This document shows positions 9,960-26,640 of a stretch of 64,000 bases of DNA, piece by piece. Each line of letters starts with the position of its first letter. Within the stretch, counting starts at the first letter, position 1. The DNA is taken from assembly GCA_958295665.1 (NCBI GenBank), contig OY282559.1, positions 264,096,057 to 264,160,056 on the forward strand, given 5' to 3'. The position numbers were made by a program, and so were the translations under genes. Below the pieces are notes generated by a model. It made no database searches, had not been told where the DNA came from, and worked only from the letters and a program-made list of their open reading frames with translations. Source of the stretch: Tipula vernalis. Its lineage: Eukaryota; Arthropoda; Insecta; Diptera; Tipulidae.

Positions 9960-12900
9960 GTTGCTGTAAAATTTTTGTTGTTGGTTGATAGTGGTGAAGT
10001 CGGATGATGTAACTCGCACGCACATACATTTTTTACACCATTTTTATATATTTAAATATGAGGTGTCATCAAACTTTGTTGTTTTAAACACCCAGATCCC
10101 CTACTTTTTCCAAAACTGGAACATTTTTCGGATAGCTTAGGTCCAGAATAATCTTTGTATATAGGTCATTTTGATGTGTTACACAATGCTACTTTTGTAT
10201 TTAGACCATTTTGGGCCAAGTTCCTTGGATTCCCTCCAGAAAATTGAAAAATCGTTTATTAATATTATTCGCTATATTCAATTTTAAAGAAAATAAAAAT
10301 GGTAACATCTTACTTAAACATCGTATTTATTATACTCTTTGAATTATGTTTATTATACTTATTAATAGAAATTCGTTATAACGAGAAATTCGGCTTTTAC
10401 ACTAATACGTGTAAAGTGTAGTTTTGTTAAACGATTTTTAGGAGATATTTAAGACAAAATTCACGCGAATAGCAGAAAGACATACTTTTGAGAATTATAA
10501 TTTTTTCTGTTATTGCTCCATCTATTATTCGATATGATAATTGTTTATTATTAATGTCGGAAGACTTAATCTGATAATTTATTGAAGTTATTAAAAAATG
10601 TATAAATATGTCAATTAATAAAAATGTATTAAAAATTATTCAGGAAGTATTTAACGGTTATTTGAAAATTTTAGCATCAAGTTCCTAACTAAAGTTTGTC
10701 TCTATTATTTAGATGTGTTGCTTGCCATATAATTCGCAATCTACTCGCTAGTGGCGTTAAGTTAATTAATGCTGCTTAAAAAGATAATTTACTAGGTTGT
10801 TAAAAATATGTAGAAGGTTTGATTTTAATAGTTATATCACTTGCTAAATGTCAATGGATATACGCACGAGTTAAATAAATTTGGGGACGTTTTCTAAAGA
10901 AGAGATTAAAACACAAAACAAACATCGATTAATCACCTTAACACCCTATCAATAATTTTCATCACATGATCTCACTTTAATTGCTACAATATGGTACATA
11001 CGTGTACATACATTCTGTTCTACATACTCGTACATATCGACGGCAAATTCGCCCCATGATAATTTCAAAAAAAGCAATTTAAAAATCGAGCTACACAAAT
11101 ACACTACACATACACACAAAAAATTCCATTAAAAATCTGTTTTTCTTCATACATAGGAACGGAAATTAAAATTTTTTCTCCACCCACACCCATGTCTCGT
11201 CATATTAATTCTTTGGGTGGGTTTTTGTAGTGTAGTGTTTATTGTATGTGCCAAAAATTTAACAACAGAAGAATACAAAGAAATCCACACTTAAATATTT
11301 TTCTGGTTGTTCGATTTTATGCTTGGCTTAAGAGTATGAACAACGAGCGTTTCGTTTTTTTTTTTTACCTTATTTTAATTACCGAGAAAGGGGAAACGAA
11401 ATTAAAAATACAAAAAAAAAAAAAAAATAAAAACGATGAAATCACAAGGTAGGAAAATGGAAAATTTATGATTTTTATTTTTAAGTTAATTTTAGGGAAA
11501 TTGAATAATTAAATTTTCATACACTAGGAACCCAACTTTTCTTTATTGTTTAATTAAGAAGTGGGGAGTAAAACTTATTTGTGGAAATTCAAGAAAATGC
11601 GCGTTTTTGTTTTTAGCATGTGTGTACCACAATATACGTATATGTGCATATTTGTATTTTAGAGTCGATGTCGCTAGAATTTCAGGTGAATATGAATAAT
11701 CTGAATTTACAGGTGTCCTCTAGCCCCAATACCAATCCGGATGCTTAATTATTTTCATCATGGATGATACCGAGAATTTTATTTTATTTTTTTTTTTTTT
11801 GTAAGTATTCTTTTTGGTCCGGACTAAAATTATGCGCGTACTGGTGGGGATTAAAATATTTTAAACTCATACCCGGGTACTGTTGTTAGGAGCACAGACA
11901 CTGAAAACTAAATTAAAAGAACATTATCATTACCATAAAATATTCCCTTTTATTTTAAAGGATACACACGCACACACAAAAAAATAATTGTTGTTGCTTT
12001 TGCTTTCGTCTGTAGAATTTGCAAGTACATAAATACACGAGAGTAAACGTATCCGTACGTAAGCAAGAAAAGCTAATATAAATTTAAATATTTAAAATTT
12101 ACTTGAGGGGAAAATTAGATTAAGATCCTTGATTTTTAATTTTTTTTTTTTTGCATTGCTTTTATCGTCTTTTGTTTTCGTGCTCCTGAATCAATTCAAA
12201 GAATTTGAATAAATAGGTTAAGTATCAATGATAATGTGTTGCGTACGTAAAGACGGTTATAATATGGGAGGTGAGTAGGAAAAAATGGAACTTTAAAGGA
12301 AATTTGATATAAAATAATCGTCCTGACTTAAATTAAGGTTGTAAAAAACCAAGTTAGTTATATAGATTTGATAAACAATTTCGTATGATTTGAACGGTAC
12401 GATATACAAATGTTAAGAAAAGCTTAAAATATTTCCGTTCGAGTCACTTTCACCATCCATGTTTAAAAATAATGGATCGCATCAGAATGAACTGTGGAAT
12501 TTATTAGAATGATGGCGCCTTGAATTTGTTTTATTATAAGTCAATCATATACTATGCCCAACAATGTATTCTATCAATCTACAAACGGTATTATTATACC
12601 AAAAGAAATTTCCATATCTTCCTAATTTAACAATGAGACAATGGTATACTGTAAAGAAAACGAGTCATTGCAATACGAAAGTGATATCAATTTAAAAATC
12701 GTGTTGTAATATTATTTCATCACGATTTCATGTAAAGCTTCCTCTTCTGCCTTATTTTAAACACAAAATCTTGAACCAAAGCATTCCTTCGACGCGTTCT
12801 TAGAAAAAAACATATTAAAGTCTTCGTGGAACGATTTCAGTGCAAATATTCTGGAAAAGGGAGATTTAATTTTAAAATATTTCGGAAAATGGAGGTTTAT

Positions 12901-13140
12901 TTTTAAAATTGGAATATTGGAACGAAATTTCAGGAAATGGAAGATATAATTCTAAAATATTTTGGAAATAGAATGTTTGCAAGTTCTATACAGTCATATC
13001 ATGTGGTTTTATCTTTTGTCGGTTTACCTTGTTTCTTTTTGTATAATATTACGTCGAATGGACATAATTGAAAAAATTTTCAATGTTGATTTAACGTAAC
13101 AAATTCCTACGACCATATACCACTTCCAACTATTTTTGAA
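9960..13140. other. AT-rich non-coding stretch, no gene seen
   Basis: No protein-like frame, RNA gene or recognisable transposon end was seen. Homopolymer A/T runs are frequent. The stretch looks like fly intron or intergenic sequence. At about 12840-12970 there are roughly three degenerate copies of a GGAAA-TGGAG-TTTAATTTTAAAATATT-like module, a small decayed tandem repeat. Confidence 0.6.
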
Positions 13141-13146
13141 TTAATC

Positions 13147-14140
13147 CTAATTCGATTCGACATAAAATATTAGTTCCTTCTTCCTTTCGCTGGAGGTACA
13201 TCCCAAGAAAAGGTTTAGCTGCCTCAATGATGCTCCTCTAAATATTCGATCGACTGCAAGAGAATGCCAGATACGGTGACCAAATATGTTTAGGTCCCTT
13301 TCATCGTTATTCATCCATCGGATAGGTCGTTTCTCGAGAGGTGCTCCTTTCTTTGGCCCGATTCCTATTCTCGGTAATGCGATTTGGCGAACGAAGAACA
13401 TGTTCAAGCCATGTATGAGCCTTGATGATTTTATGAATCCGATTATGTCAACTTTAGCGACATCATTTCTGATCTTTGATGAGACCAAGAATTATTCGAA
13501 TTTTACGCTTAGTTACAGCAAGTTTTTGGATGCTTTGTCTTGTCAGTATTCAAGACTCGCAATCAACGGTGACAACTGACCTGAGCAGCGCTTTGCAGAC
13601 GTTCAGAAATTTTGATCAGTGATCCTAAGTATCTGAATACATTCACCATATCATATTGTGTATCTCCTGAAATGACCGCGTATTTGCCATCTCGCGGGCA
13701 CCTTGTATTTGTTTTTCGTTTCGTTGATTTCAAGGTCAATCGGTTGAGTGGTTAATTCCAACGGAAGGAGGACCTCTTATGATATTGCGACCCATAACGC
13801 AAATATCGTCAATATATTATGCTAAAAGCTGGGTTGATTTATAATATAGGCAGCTGCGACACGTTGTGCACACGAGTAGCACACTCTAATGATGGGTTGA
13901 AGAGAGTTTGACCTATTGACTTGATCTCCTTGCCTAAACACATTCCTTAAGGCTACCAACTTTGACTGTATGGCCAGGTAGGACAAGACGTTCCAATTAT
14001 TGTTCATCTTAATCCCGTTTTACGCCTGCTGGAGGTCTACCAATATTCCATGTACAGAGATATCATTTTCATAGCACTTTTCTAGCACCATCATCAGACC
14101 AAATTTCTTTCGAGATACCATCCTCACTAGGTGTTGAAAT
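13147..14140 (-). pseudogene. RTE-like LINE reverse transcriptase remnant
   Basis: Minus-strand fragments of one decayed RT in order. Motif A-like ILVDLQQA is near 14040. QSKLVALRNVFRQGDQVN (about 13925-13975) matches the usual QSKLV...GDQ block. A VCKALLRSVVTV segment is near 13590. The C-terminal tail at 13488-13147 has IKSSRLIHGL, RPIRWMNNDERDL, IWHSLAVDRIFRGA and a GC-ending tail, the pattern of many invertebrate LINE RT C-termini. Frames shift repeatedly and no YADD is readable. The clade label RTE-like is an inference from the tail pattern. Confidence 0.6.
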
Positions 14141-14799
14141 TTTTAATCTGCGATACCAGGTTCCGCACTTCATCATATGATGGAGGGGAGGTGGTGTCAC
14201 CTCGACGTTGATATTTCATTAAGCAAGAGAAGTTGTTGCTCGGTAAGGTGGTACCTGTCGCTTTAGAAGCGAGGAGAAATAATTTTGGGACTGGTTACGG
14301 TTAACAGTTGTTCCGTCGTTTAATTCCCTCGTGACTTTATGAATAAGCTTATAATAATGAAGTATGTGATTGCAACCACCAAGTTGTATAGTAAAGCTAG
14401 CTCGGTGGTGCGCGTCCCATTGTTATTAGAGTACAAGGAGTTTGGAATGAAGGTGCTATGATATGTACTGCCTCACTGCCAATTGCCAATGAAGTCGCCC
14501 AAAATAATTTTAATTTTGTTTTGTTGCGGAATTTCGAATTTAATGTGCGGGTTTCTAATAGCTGTTCATTGTCATTGTAGTTTATCGACGTTTAGTGTAC
14601 GTAAGAATAGCACCCAGGCTACGCCTGTATCTGTTCCCGCGCCGTCTTGCTTTTGTACCGGTTAGCCTCCGTTCACCCTGCCATGTGGAGGGGCATACTC
14701 ATCTACTATCAGAATGTTCGTTGGTTTGTGCGTCCATATACAAAATGGAGCTCAGTGATAAAAACTACTAAAATCTTATTGGACATTAATTCTCGTCAT

Positions 14800-17000
14800 A
14801 AATAAAATTGTAAAACAGCTTAAAGCTTTAAAAGTTTCTTCTGTTATGTCATTGTGTCAGCCCGCCAATCAGCCCTGATCTCTGTAGTGAGCCTCTGTCT
14901 TGATTTAACTTGCAATCAGAAATCACATTGTGTATGTTCTCATGTTCATGGCCACAATCACAAGAACTTGTTCCTGCTTGTTGTATTTTTTGTATGCGAC
15001 TATTTTCCCATTTTCTGTTAATATTTCCGTAAACTGTGAGCTAAGTACCAGTTTTTGTGATGGTCTTGCATCAATATTTGGCAAAAAGCCATGATTATTC
15101 CTATCATCCATAGAGTTACTTCACCTGTCTTGCCATTTTGTTCTTGACACTTTCCATATGCTTCACTTAAGGGCTCTCAAAAGGTCCGGTCTTTTATTGT
15201 TACAGGGAATTTCAATGCCTCCATATCTAACGTCTTGTCTTTTTCAAATTTTAAAAGAGTAGGATTCCCTTTTGAAATTTCCGAGTAGGAATCCCCTTTG
15301 AACACTTTGATCCTTTGAAACCATGTTTCTCTTACCACTCTCTATAGTACAAGGAAGACTTTTTCACCGCCTTCTGCTACTCTCTTGACGTAAGAGGTGA
15401 CACCGAATCTTTCATTAAAATTGACTCCTAGTTATTTGACTGTTTTTACAATCTTAATTCTTAGACCTTTGGGGATAGCTCCATTTTATTTCCGTTACAC
15501 TAGTCAAAAGTTTAGTCTAACGTCCCCCGCGCTTTTTTTCTAATAACTTGCCTAGAATTCCCAGCAAAAATCATTATCTTACCATCTGCAAAAATGTACC
15601 ACTTCAGCTCCTTCAATCATACTGCTGTTGAATACTAATTTCCAAAGGTGTGGACCTAGGACGGATCCCTATGGGGATTCCTTATTTAAACTTTTGTTTA
15701 GTATGCCATGGTTGGTAACAACGTTTGCAATTCTGCCGCAGAAGTAGTTTTATTATGGAGTTAAGATTTGACGGACAGTTAATACTCTTTTACTCCTTCA
15801 TTCTGGTCGTCCATCGCAGATTATTAAATACTCCAGATACGTCTAGGAAAACACCTAGAACATACTTTTGCTGAGGCTGCTTAACTATGTCGACCAAGGC
15901 CACCATAGTGTCCTTCTGTCGTTGTCTAAACCCAAACTGTTTTTTTACAATATTCACCCCTACCTTTAAATGCAACCAATAATCAATAAAATCAATTTAG
16001 GCAAGATTGACAGCAGCATGATTGGTCTATACAATTTTGGATCGGTTTCGTCGTGTTCACCGCCTTTTCTTATGATAATGACTTTACTTTAAAACGCATT
16101 TATTCAGACTGCTCTCAGGGCTCTCATACTGGACATCGATATTGTCTGCGCCTTGCGCTTTACCTCTTTTACGGGACATGACTGCTCCAGTCATTTTCCT
16201 TAAAATCGTCAGATAGCTGAGTGTTAAGTAAGCATTGAGTGATGTCCTTCCAACAACTGGTCGGATCACCATCTACCTCCAAATTTTTTAACTTCCCTCT
16301 ACTGAACTTGTGGGTAATACCAAAGGGTCCAACATTTTCTTGTTCGGTTCTAGAGTACGCTGTCATGTATTATTGATACAAATAACGTAAGCATTCCGGT
16401 GTACCATGTGACTAATTTTGTTTACTTCCTCTTACTTCTGGGTTCTTTGAACTTGTTTCCTTTTAGAAGTTAGATCTCTAGTCCACCAAGGCAATTTTTT
16501 CTTTTGCTGCCGTTTCATTGGAATGTATTATACAGGTGTATATTCGAGCTTGTTATTTCACGCGCAACTCTGTCAACATCGTTTGCACGCTGCCTTTCCG
16601 CGCTTTCCAGTTTGTGCTCAATATAATGCTAAGTTTTTTTTTTGCCAGTTTGAGTTTTTAACTACATAACGAGCTACTTTGGACGAGGGTTCACTCCTAT
16701 TAAGTGTAGCTTCTTTGGTTAGTGTAAAGACAATTACCCTGCTATCACTGGTAGTCCAATTTTCGCTTACTGACCAATTTGATATTCTTCTCAATAGATC
16801 ACTTGTCGTTATTGTTAAGTCAATAATTAATTCCCTATTGTGGTACCTATAGTTTGGCTAGCCTCCTTCGTTAATAACGAAAAGACCATTACTAGCTATG
16901 AATGCCGTAGTCTGGAGTTAGCATTGAAGTGGCCAGTTATAAAAATTTGATGTTTTTTTAGGCCATTCGTAATGTTATCAAGATTTCATAGCTGCTATCA
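14800..17000 (-). pseudogene. R1/LOA-like LINE remnant (endonuclease, RT, C-terminal zinc region)
   Basis: A long decayed LINE on the minus strand. The endonuclease end (about 16880-16720) reads RELIIDLTITTS, then NWSVSENWTTSDSRVIVF, where the catalytic SDH has become SDS. RT pieces follow: VGPFGITHKFSRGKL (16366-16169), KKQFGFRQRQKDT and VLGVFLDVSGVFNNLRW (15975-15790), in which GAFD has become GVFN. A FADGKIMIF segment near 15580 stands where FADD is expected. A C-terminal LSSQFTEILTENGK block lies at about 15090-14990. Many stops separate the parts. The order fits the R1/LOA group; the exact clade is uncertain. Confidence 0.65.
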
Positions 17001-17334
17001 AAACTTTTACCTCATCTTTTACCTCCTATTTTGGTTGGTCATGACACATTATCGCCACACCACACTTGCTACATTTTTTCACTGCACAAATGTTTTGTTC
17101 AAAATACGTCCCTTTCTTTTAACTGATATTTGGATTTCAAATTCTAAATGTCTCTACACAATTTGCAATGAAGTGATTTAATTTATGTTCTCAACCCGTG
17201 ATGAAGCGATTGATAAATCTGTCCATAACACAATCTCATATGCAACTGGAGAATTGCGGATACAATTTGTTAAACTAGTCTAACGTCTGGACAATAATCC
17301 ACGACACATACATCACCATAGATGGCGCAGAATC

Positions 17335-19110
17335 AAGAACCAAATTGATTATTTACACTGAGAATTCCTAACTTCCCTTCAAATTAGGTGCGAGGAGCGG
17401 CTATATTTACAGCGACTATACCAACTGGTAAAATAGAATCTTTCAAAGTCAAACTAGCCGCTGTAAAAACATACATGAAGACAAATCGGAGGAAGTTTTT
17501 TAACATCAATAGATTGAGAAAGACACACGAATCAAATCTCAAACTATCAAGCAAGCAATGAAAACCAGTATAGTCGATCAAAAATGGGAACAACTAGAAG
17601 ATGCCTACATACATTCAAGTCTTTTGCTACCAGTCTGCTACGTGGAATAAATGATGGTATGTCATCAACATTTAAGCTACAAGCTATGTCACCAATAACG
17701 ACGGAAATCCGAAGGAACAAAGACCACAGCCAACAAGTAAAAAATATTACAAGAAGGGATCGCAGAAAATAGACAGAGGAGAGGACATTCTCGAAACAAC
17801 AGAGAAGCAGCTGTAACCAGAGAAACATGCGCACGCGCACACCACATCAATGTGTAAGGGGGAAAGGCACCGTAAAATACACGAATATTCTACCCAAAAG
17901 GGGCCTCTCTATCTGGACAATATTCTTAAGCGCACATCAGCAACAACCTTAATAGGTAGGAAAGTAGAATACTTTGAAGAGAAACTGCACAGATAGCGAA
18001 GAAAATTACGAACTTCCGGATGGCAACTATTTCACCGGATGGTAAATATAACAAAACTATTATCACTAGAAGAACTAAATTTAGATTTGCCATTCAGAAG
18101 CTAAAGAACAATAAGGCCGCACTGGCACAGATAATATGCCAGCTGAAATAATATTCAAAGGCGACGCTATACAGCAGCAGAAACTCTACCACTACTATTA
18201 GGTGACATATGGAATAGTGGGAAAATTACGCAGAAATGGAAAGGAAGGTACCAAAACAACCCCAAAGAAACACGACCTAATAGAATACAAAAACTGGCGG
18301 GACATATATCCCTCCTCAACAGCGTATTAGCGATTATCGTTATTGAACGAATATCTCCATCATTTAATCATAACATCTAAGAAATGAACAAGCCGGTTTT
18401 ATTTAGGCCAGTTCGAACAATCAAATGAATGGAACTGACCGCTATTTCCATCCTTCGTAGACTTTTAGTTCACATCAATGGGACCCACTAAGGCGGCCCA
18501 ATGATCTAGAGTACGCAGATAACAACATATGGCTAATAACACATACAAATATGTCGACATACAGCAGAAAATACAGAGCAGCACATGACTTCGGCCAATA
18601 CGCCAAGCATTTAGATGTATTGTGGCAAAAACAGGCGGCACTGAAGGAGACTTTCAATATGCTTTACAAGATCTGGAATGAGTCCGTCCCATCAAGAAAT
18701 ACGAAGCTGCGAATGTTTAATCCATGTTTAAAATCAGTACTGGTATATGGTGGTGAAACGTCGAAGCACACACAGAAGACCACAAGAAGACGCCAGGTGT
18801 TTGTGAACAAAAATGCATTAGAAGGCTGATAAAATACTTCTGGCCAAACACCATCAGCAACGTAGAACATCTCCGGCAAACAAAGCAAACAGGGGCATTG
18901 AGACCGAAATAAGCAAGCGCAAGTGGAGGAATCCGCAAGAGAAACGAAAAGTCTGAAGACCAACCAGCAGCTACATAACCTGGAAGAGAGTGATGCTAGT
19001 CGAAGCGGAAGAACTTGGTAAATCATGGGGAGAGTTGAAAGCAATATCCACCAATAGAGTTAGATGGTTCAGCCTCAGTAGACGCCCTATGGTCCTAAAT
19101 CGGAGATAAA
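17335..19110 (+). pseudogene. RTE-like LINE remnant (endonuclease end to RT tail)
   Basis: Plus-strand remnant beginning with NQIDYL near 17340, then a KLAAVKTYMKTNRRKF stretch, as in the region between endonuclease and RT of this LINE group. RT blocks follow: QKLKNNKAA and, in another frame, DNMPAEIIFKGD (about 18095-18165), then YADNNIWLITHTNM (about 18507-18555) in place of YADD. The frame 18551-18829 gives LDVLWQKQAALKETF, SRNTKLRMFNPCLKSVL and VYGGETSKHTQK, the usual LLYGCETW thumb region. Decayed tail sequence runs to about 19110. Stops and frameshifts are numerous, and the second catalytic Asp is replaced by Asn. Confidence 0.68.
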
Positions 19111-21889
19111 GGAAAAAAAATACAGTAAACATTTTTAAAATGGTTATTTGTGTGTCGAGAATAAAATTGGCACCTCACCAAGAACTTTGCAGACCTATTA
19201 CTCTTTATGCCAATTTTTCCAAGTAGGGGCTTTGCCGTAAACAATTTTTTATTGAAAGACTGGTTGTCAAGAAAGACGTGCGGCGATATTTAAATTATGT
19301 AACAAGCTGGTTGTCCATGGTTTGCGGATGCATAAACATCACACTGTAAATACATAATATATTTGTATGACATGGTATTGACAAGAAAGAGGTGATAAAG
19401 AAATCCGAAGAAATACAAAATATTGAGTGATGGTAGGTTAGGTATAGGTACTGGAATGACGTACAATCGAAATTTTATTGCCTCCGCATTCCTTTTACAT
19501 ATTTAAATGCTGCAGCAAATTATTTTAGTTTATATGAATTCACATATCTCTACGTACAGTACAAATAAACATCTTGTGATGCCTGGCATTTTCCCAAAAA
19601 CTAAAAAAGCAAAAAAAAGTAGTTTTTCATTTCGTTTTTATAATTCTGTATAATATTCTTATCACAAAATTATCGACCGGAAAATATTAGAAACCATTTA
19701 AATTCAATCCCGAGCGAGCGGGTAACGAAAAACAAAAATTGGAACTCCACATCAAACGATTAAAACGAGTACATATAGCAATTATCTTGTGCCAAAAAAT
19801 AAGTCATGCGAAAATTATTTTTTTTTGTTGTTTTTGTTTTCCCTTTTCCTTTTTACCATTTGTAGTCAGTCGTTTTGTTGCTATTTTATATACAATAATA
19901 TGAAAATATTTGATTTTTATTTTTAATTTATCATCATTTCACATGATGACCTTTTAGTATTGCAAAAAAAAAAAATTAAATTTGTTTCTTTTTTCACCCA
20001 AAAGTCTAAACAGCACACACACACACACACACCCACACATACACATTATTCAAAACATAAAAATGGAAATGTTACATATATTTGACATCTTACGTAGTTT
20101 AATTCGAAAACGCCAACTCGCACCAGAATACAAAAACAAAACATTTTTTTCTCGAAGCTTTTTTCGTATACTATGTGTAGTAACTAGCAACGGCTGTTTG
20201 CTATTTTTGTTCAGCATAGTGGCGCGGCGGTGGCAGCAGCGTTGGAAAAATATAGAAAAACAAATAAATATTATGAATGGATATGCGAACGTGCATCGTA
20301 TAAAAAACCGTTTTTTTCACAAATGAAGAACAGCAGCGGCAATATCAGAAAAAAAACTGTGTTTGTGTGTAACACTCATGGAGTGTGAGATGAGAAAAGA
20401 GAAACGCTGGAATGGAATATTTTATCGTTAACCCGATATGACGTGTTTTTGTGAAGAATCCGCTGAACCGTAAATGCTTCTTTTTTGGTATACATACATA
20501 TATACTGCCACACATATACGGTGTTTTTTTTTTTAGTTTAGATAGTTCTTGTATGGAAAGATGATATATGGAATCTATTTCACACTGACTAAACTACAGA
20601 TATATGTAGGTATACATAGCAATTGGATTAGAAATTCATTTTAATTAAAATGTATGACACATCAGCTAACTTTAATCTCACATATTTGTAATTCTTACCT
20701 GTTTGTACTCGTATGAGATAATGCTTTCGTTATTCAGCCAATCAACTGAATTTGAATTTATGCAGGTACGGATTTATGGTAAAATAATTAGAGTGTGAAC
20801 TACCTAGGAAATATAAACAAATCAAAAAACGAAAAATTTACATCGTATTATTCATATAAAACATAAGTTAACCTAAAATAACTGAAACATCATAATTCTG
20901 GTTGATTTAATTGTTATTTAATAATTTTTCATTTATTCAAACCTTTTATAAAACCTATTCGGTTGTTTTCAATTTAATCTAGTCTTCAATTTACCTCCAG
21001 ATTTTATATTCTATTCTCTAATGACCAAAGAATATTAAAATTTCAATGTACTTAGAGTGTTAAATACAATGACTTAGAGACCTTATAATCGGCCCTCAGT
21101 AACATACGTTTTGTACTTGTATAGTCTGAGGTTCTTGAGGTTCTTCGAAAATGTACTTATACCTGTAAGACTAAAAATCACTAAATATGTTTTTTTTATG
21201 GGTTGGATGGCAATTTCAGGTGTTCATTGACACTATGGTACTATGGATCGTTTCCAGTTTGACCATACTATCTCGTTTCATTTCAATATAAGCCAATACA
21301 ATACGAAACACACTTTGGTATGTATACAAATTTTGCAATTTAAAATGAAACGGCTCGGAATTGCTTTTTATATAAAATGCCAAGTATTAGGCATTCCTTG
21401 AACGATGTGAAGTATTAGTGATGGAAACATCAAATCGACTTTGATACATCCGTAAAATTCCTATTGGACATCTTCTGATGTGCAAAACTACAAATGACTA
21501 GGCTTCGAAACGAAATAATTTTATATTTTATATTGGTTGAAGTTTGCACACTATGATATTCGCTTAAAGATTATCGTTTTAAAAAACTTGTTGAATCACT
21601 GGTTTTAAAATAGCCATCGTTTCACTTTTCTCCTTTTCAGCCAACATTTTTTTAATTTGCAGTTTGAATATTTTCTGCTCGGAGAAAATCAAACCGCCTC
21701 TAAGACGTTACAACATCACTTTCAATTCGAATTCGATATGGTTTGTGTCTTAAGCCAACCAAAAATTTGAAAGATAAACAATGATAAATATAAATAGAAA
21801 ACCTAAAGAGCTGACTCACGAGGTGATCAGAACTTCGGTCCCGAAAATTAACGTAACTCCAACTCATTCTCAACGCAATCACTTAATCA
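19111..21889. other. AT-rich non-coding stretch, no gene seen
   Basis: No recognisable gene. It contains a (CA)n microsatellite at about 20012-20033 and many A/T homopolymers. A 114-codon frame at 19982-20326 starts in this CA repeat and shows no domain. The stretch resembles ordinary fly non-coding DNA. Confidence 0.6.
20012..20033. repeat. (CA)n microsatellite
   Basis: About ten CA dinucleotides followed by CCACACATACACA. Confidence 0.85.
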
Positions 21890-23095
21890 AACGACAACCC
21901 AACCCTCAATTTGATCACCAATTTAACCCCACATTAACCCCCAAATAATTCTCCAACCACTTCAGCTTAACTTAGTTTCAACCAAATCTCAACCCTATAA
22001 TCAACTCCACACTCATAGGCCAACTCAATTCGAAAGCTTGTATTACAAGCGTGTATGAATTCTACTCATATCAACGCAATCTAACCTTCCACTAAACCCT
22101 CAACTCGACCCAAATTAATCTCCAACCGAACCCTTACTCAAATCTAAATCAGCTTCAACTCAAACCCTGTTCAACCCTATTTCGGCCTCAACTCAACCCT
22201 AAACACAACCAAAACTCAACCCTAACTCAACCTTCAACTTAACCCTTAAATTAGCATGGTTCGAAAACTACATGCTTACATGAACTCAACTTATTCAAAC
22301 CGCCACCTCAACCCCTAAATAAACCCTTAACTGAACCCCATAGTTGAAACTCAACTCAACGCCCAACTCGATAACAGCTCAACCCACAACGCTACCCTTC
22401 AATGTCTCAATGAACCCCAATTCAACCCCAACCCTAATCAACAACAACGCAACCAAAAATTCACCCCTCAACTCTACTTCAAACTCAATATCCTAATCAA
22501 TCCCCAAATCAACACGGCCCGAATGTACTTTTTGTGTGAACTCAACTCAAGGTAACTTGCCATTCAACCCACAGCTCCCCCCATATAATTCGCATATGAA
22601 CCCTACACTAAACCTAAACTGAATCCCACCCAACTCCAATTTCAACCGTCAACTAAACGCCAAACTCAATCCCTTAACCAATAATCTTAAATAAACTCAA
22701 TCCTAACTCGATCCCCAACTTAACGTTCAAATTCAAACTCAATACTCAAATCATCGCAACTCGAAAAGCTACACATTCTTACATGAACTGAACTCAAAAC
22801 AACTCAAGCCAACTTCTAATTTAAACCTCAACACAACCCCGAATAAATTCCCAAGTTAGCTGCTGACCTGCAACTCAGCCGATGTCAAACCCCAATTCAA
22901 CCTTAGCTCGACCTGCAACCAAGTCCTGATATCAACTCTAAGTTGACACCCGACTCAACTCGCAAATCAAGACATTCTCAAAAACTACATGCGTTCGTGA
23001 ACTCAACTCAATCTAACGCTAATTCAACCGTTAATTCGATATACAGATAAATCCTCAGCTGAACAGCTCACTTAACCTTATCGCACAAATTCCAT
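21890..23095. repeat. C-rich, G-poor degenerate satellite (CAACTCAACCC-like)
   Basis: About 1.2 kb made of loosely conserved CAACTCAACCC / CAACCCTAA words, with strong C over G skew on the plus strand. A longer marker resembling TCGAAAACTACATGCTTACATG followed by AACTCAACTCAA recurs near 22030, 22258, 22518, 22757 and 22975, so a higher-order unit of roughly 220-260 bp is superimposed on the short words. It lacks long open frames and ends where the heptamer satellite begins. Confidence 0.75.
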
Positions 23096-23154
23096 GGTTC
23101 ATTTATTTTTTTACTTTTTACTTTTTACTATTTACTATTTACTTTTTACTATTT

Positions 23155-26640
<3,486 letters not shown>

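Noticed and set aside
19982..20326. 114-codon frame
   Set aside because: Begins in a CA microsatellite and has no recognisable domain; not enough to call a gene.
21890..23095. Telomeric (TTAGG)n or (CCCTAA)n repeat
   Set aside because: AACCCTAA words occur but not as regular arrays; the period is irregular and a 230-bp unit is superimposed.
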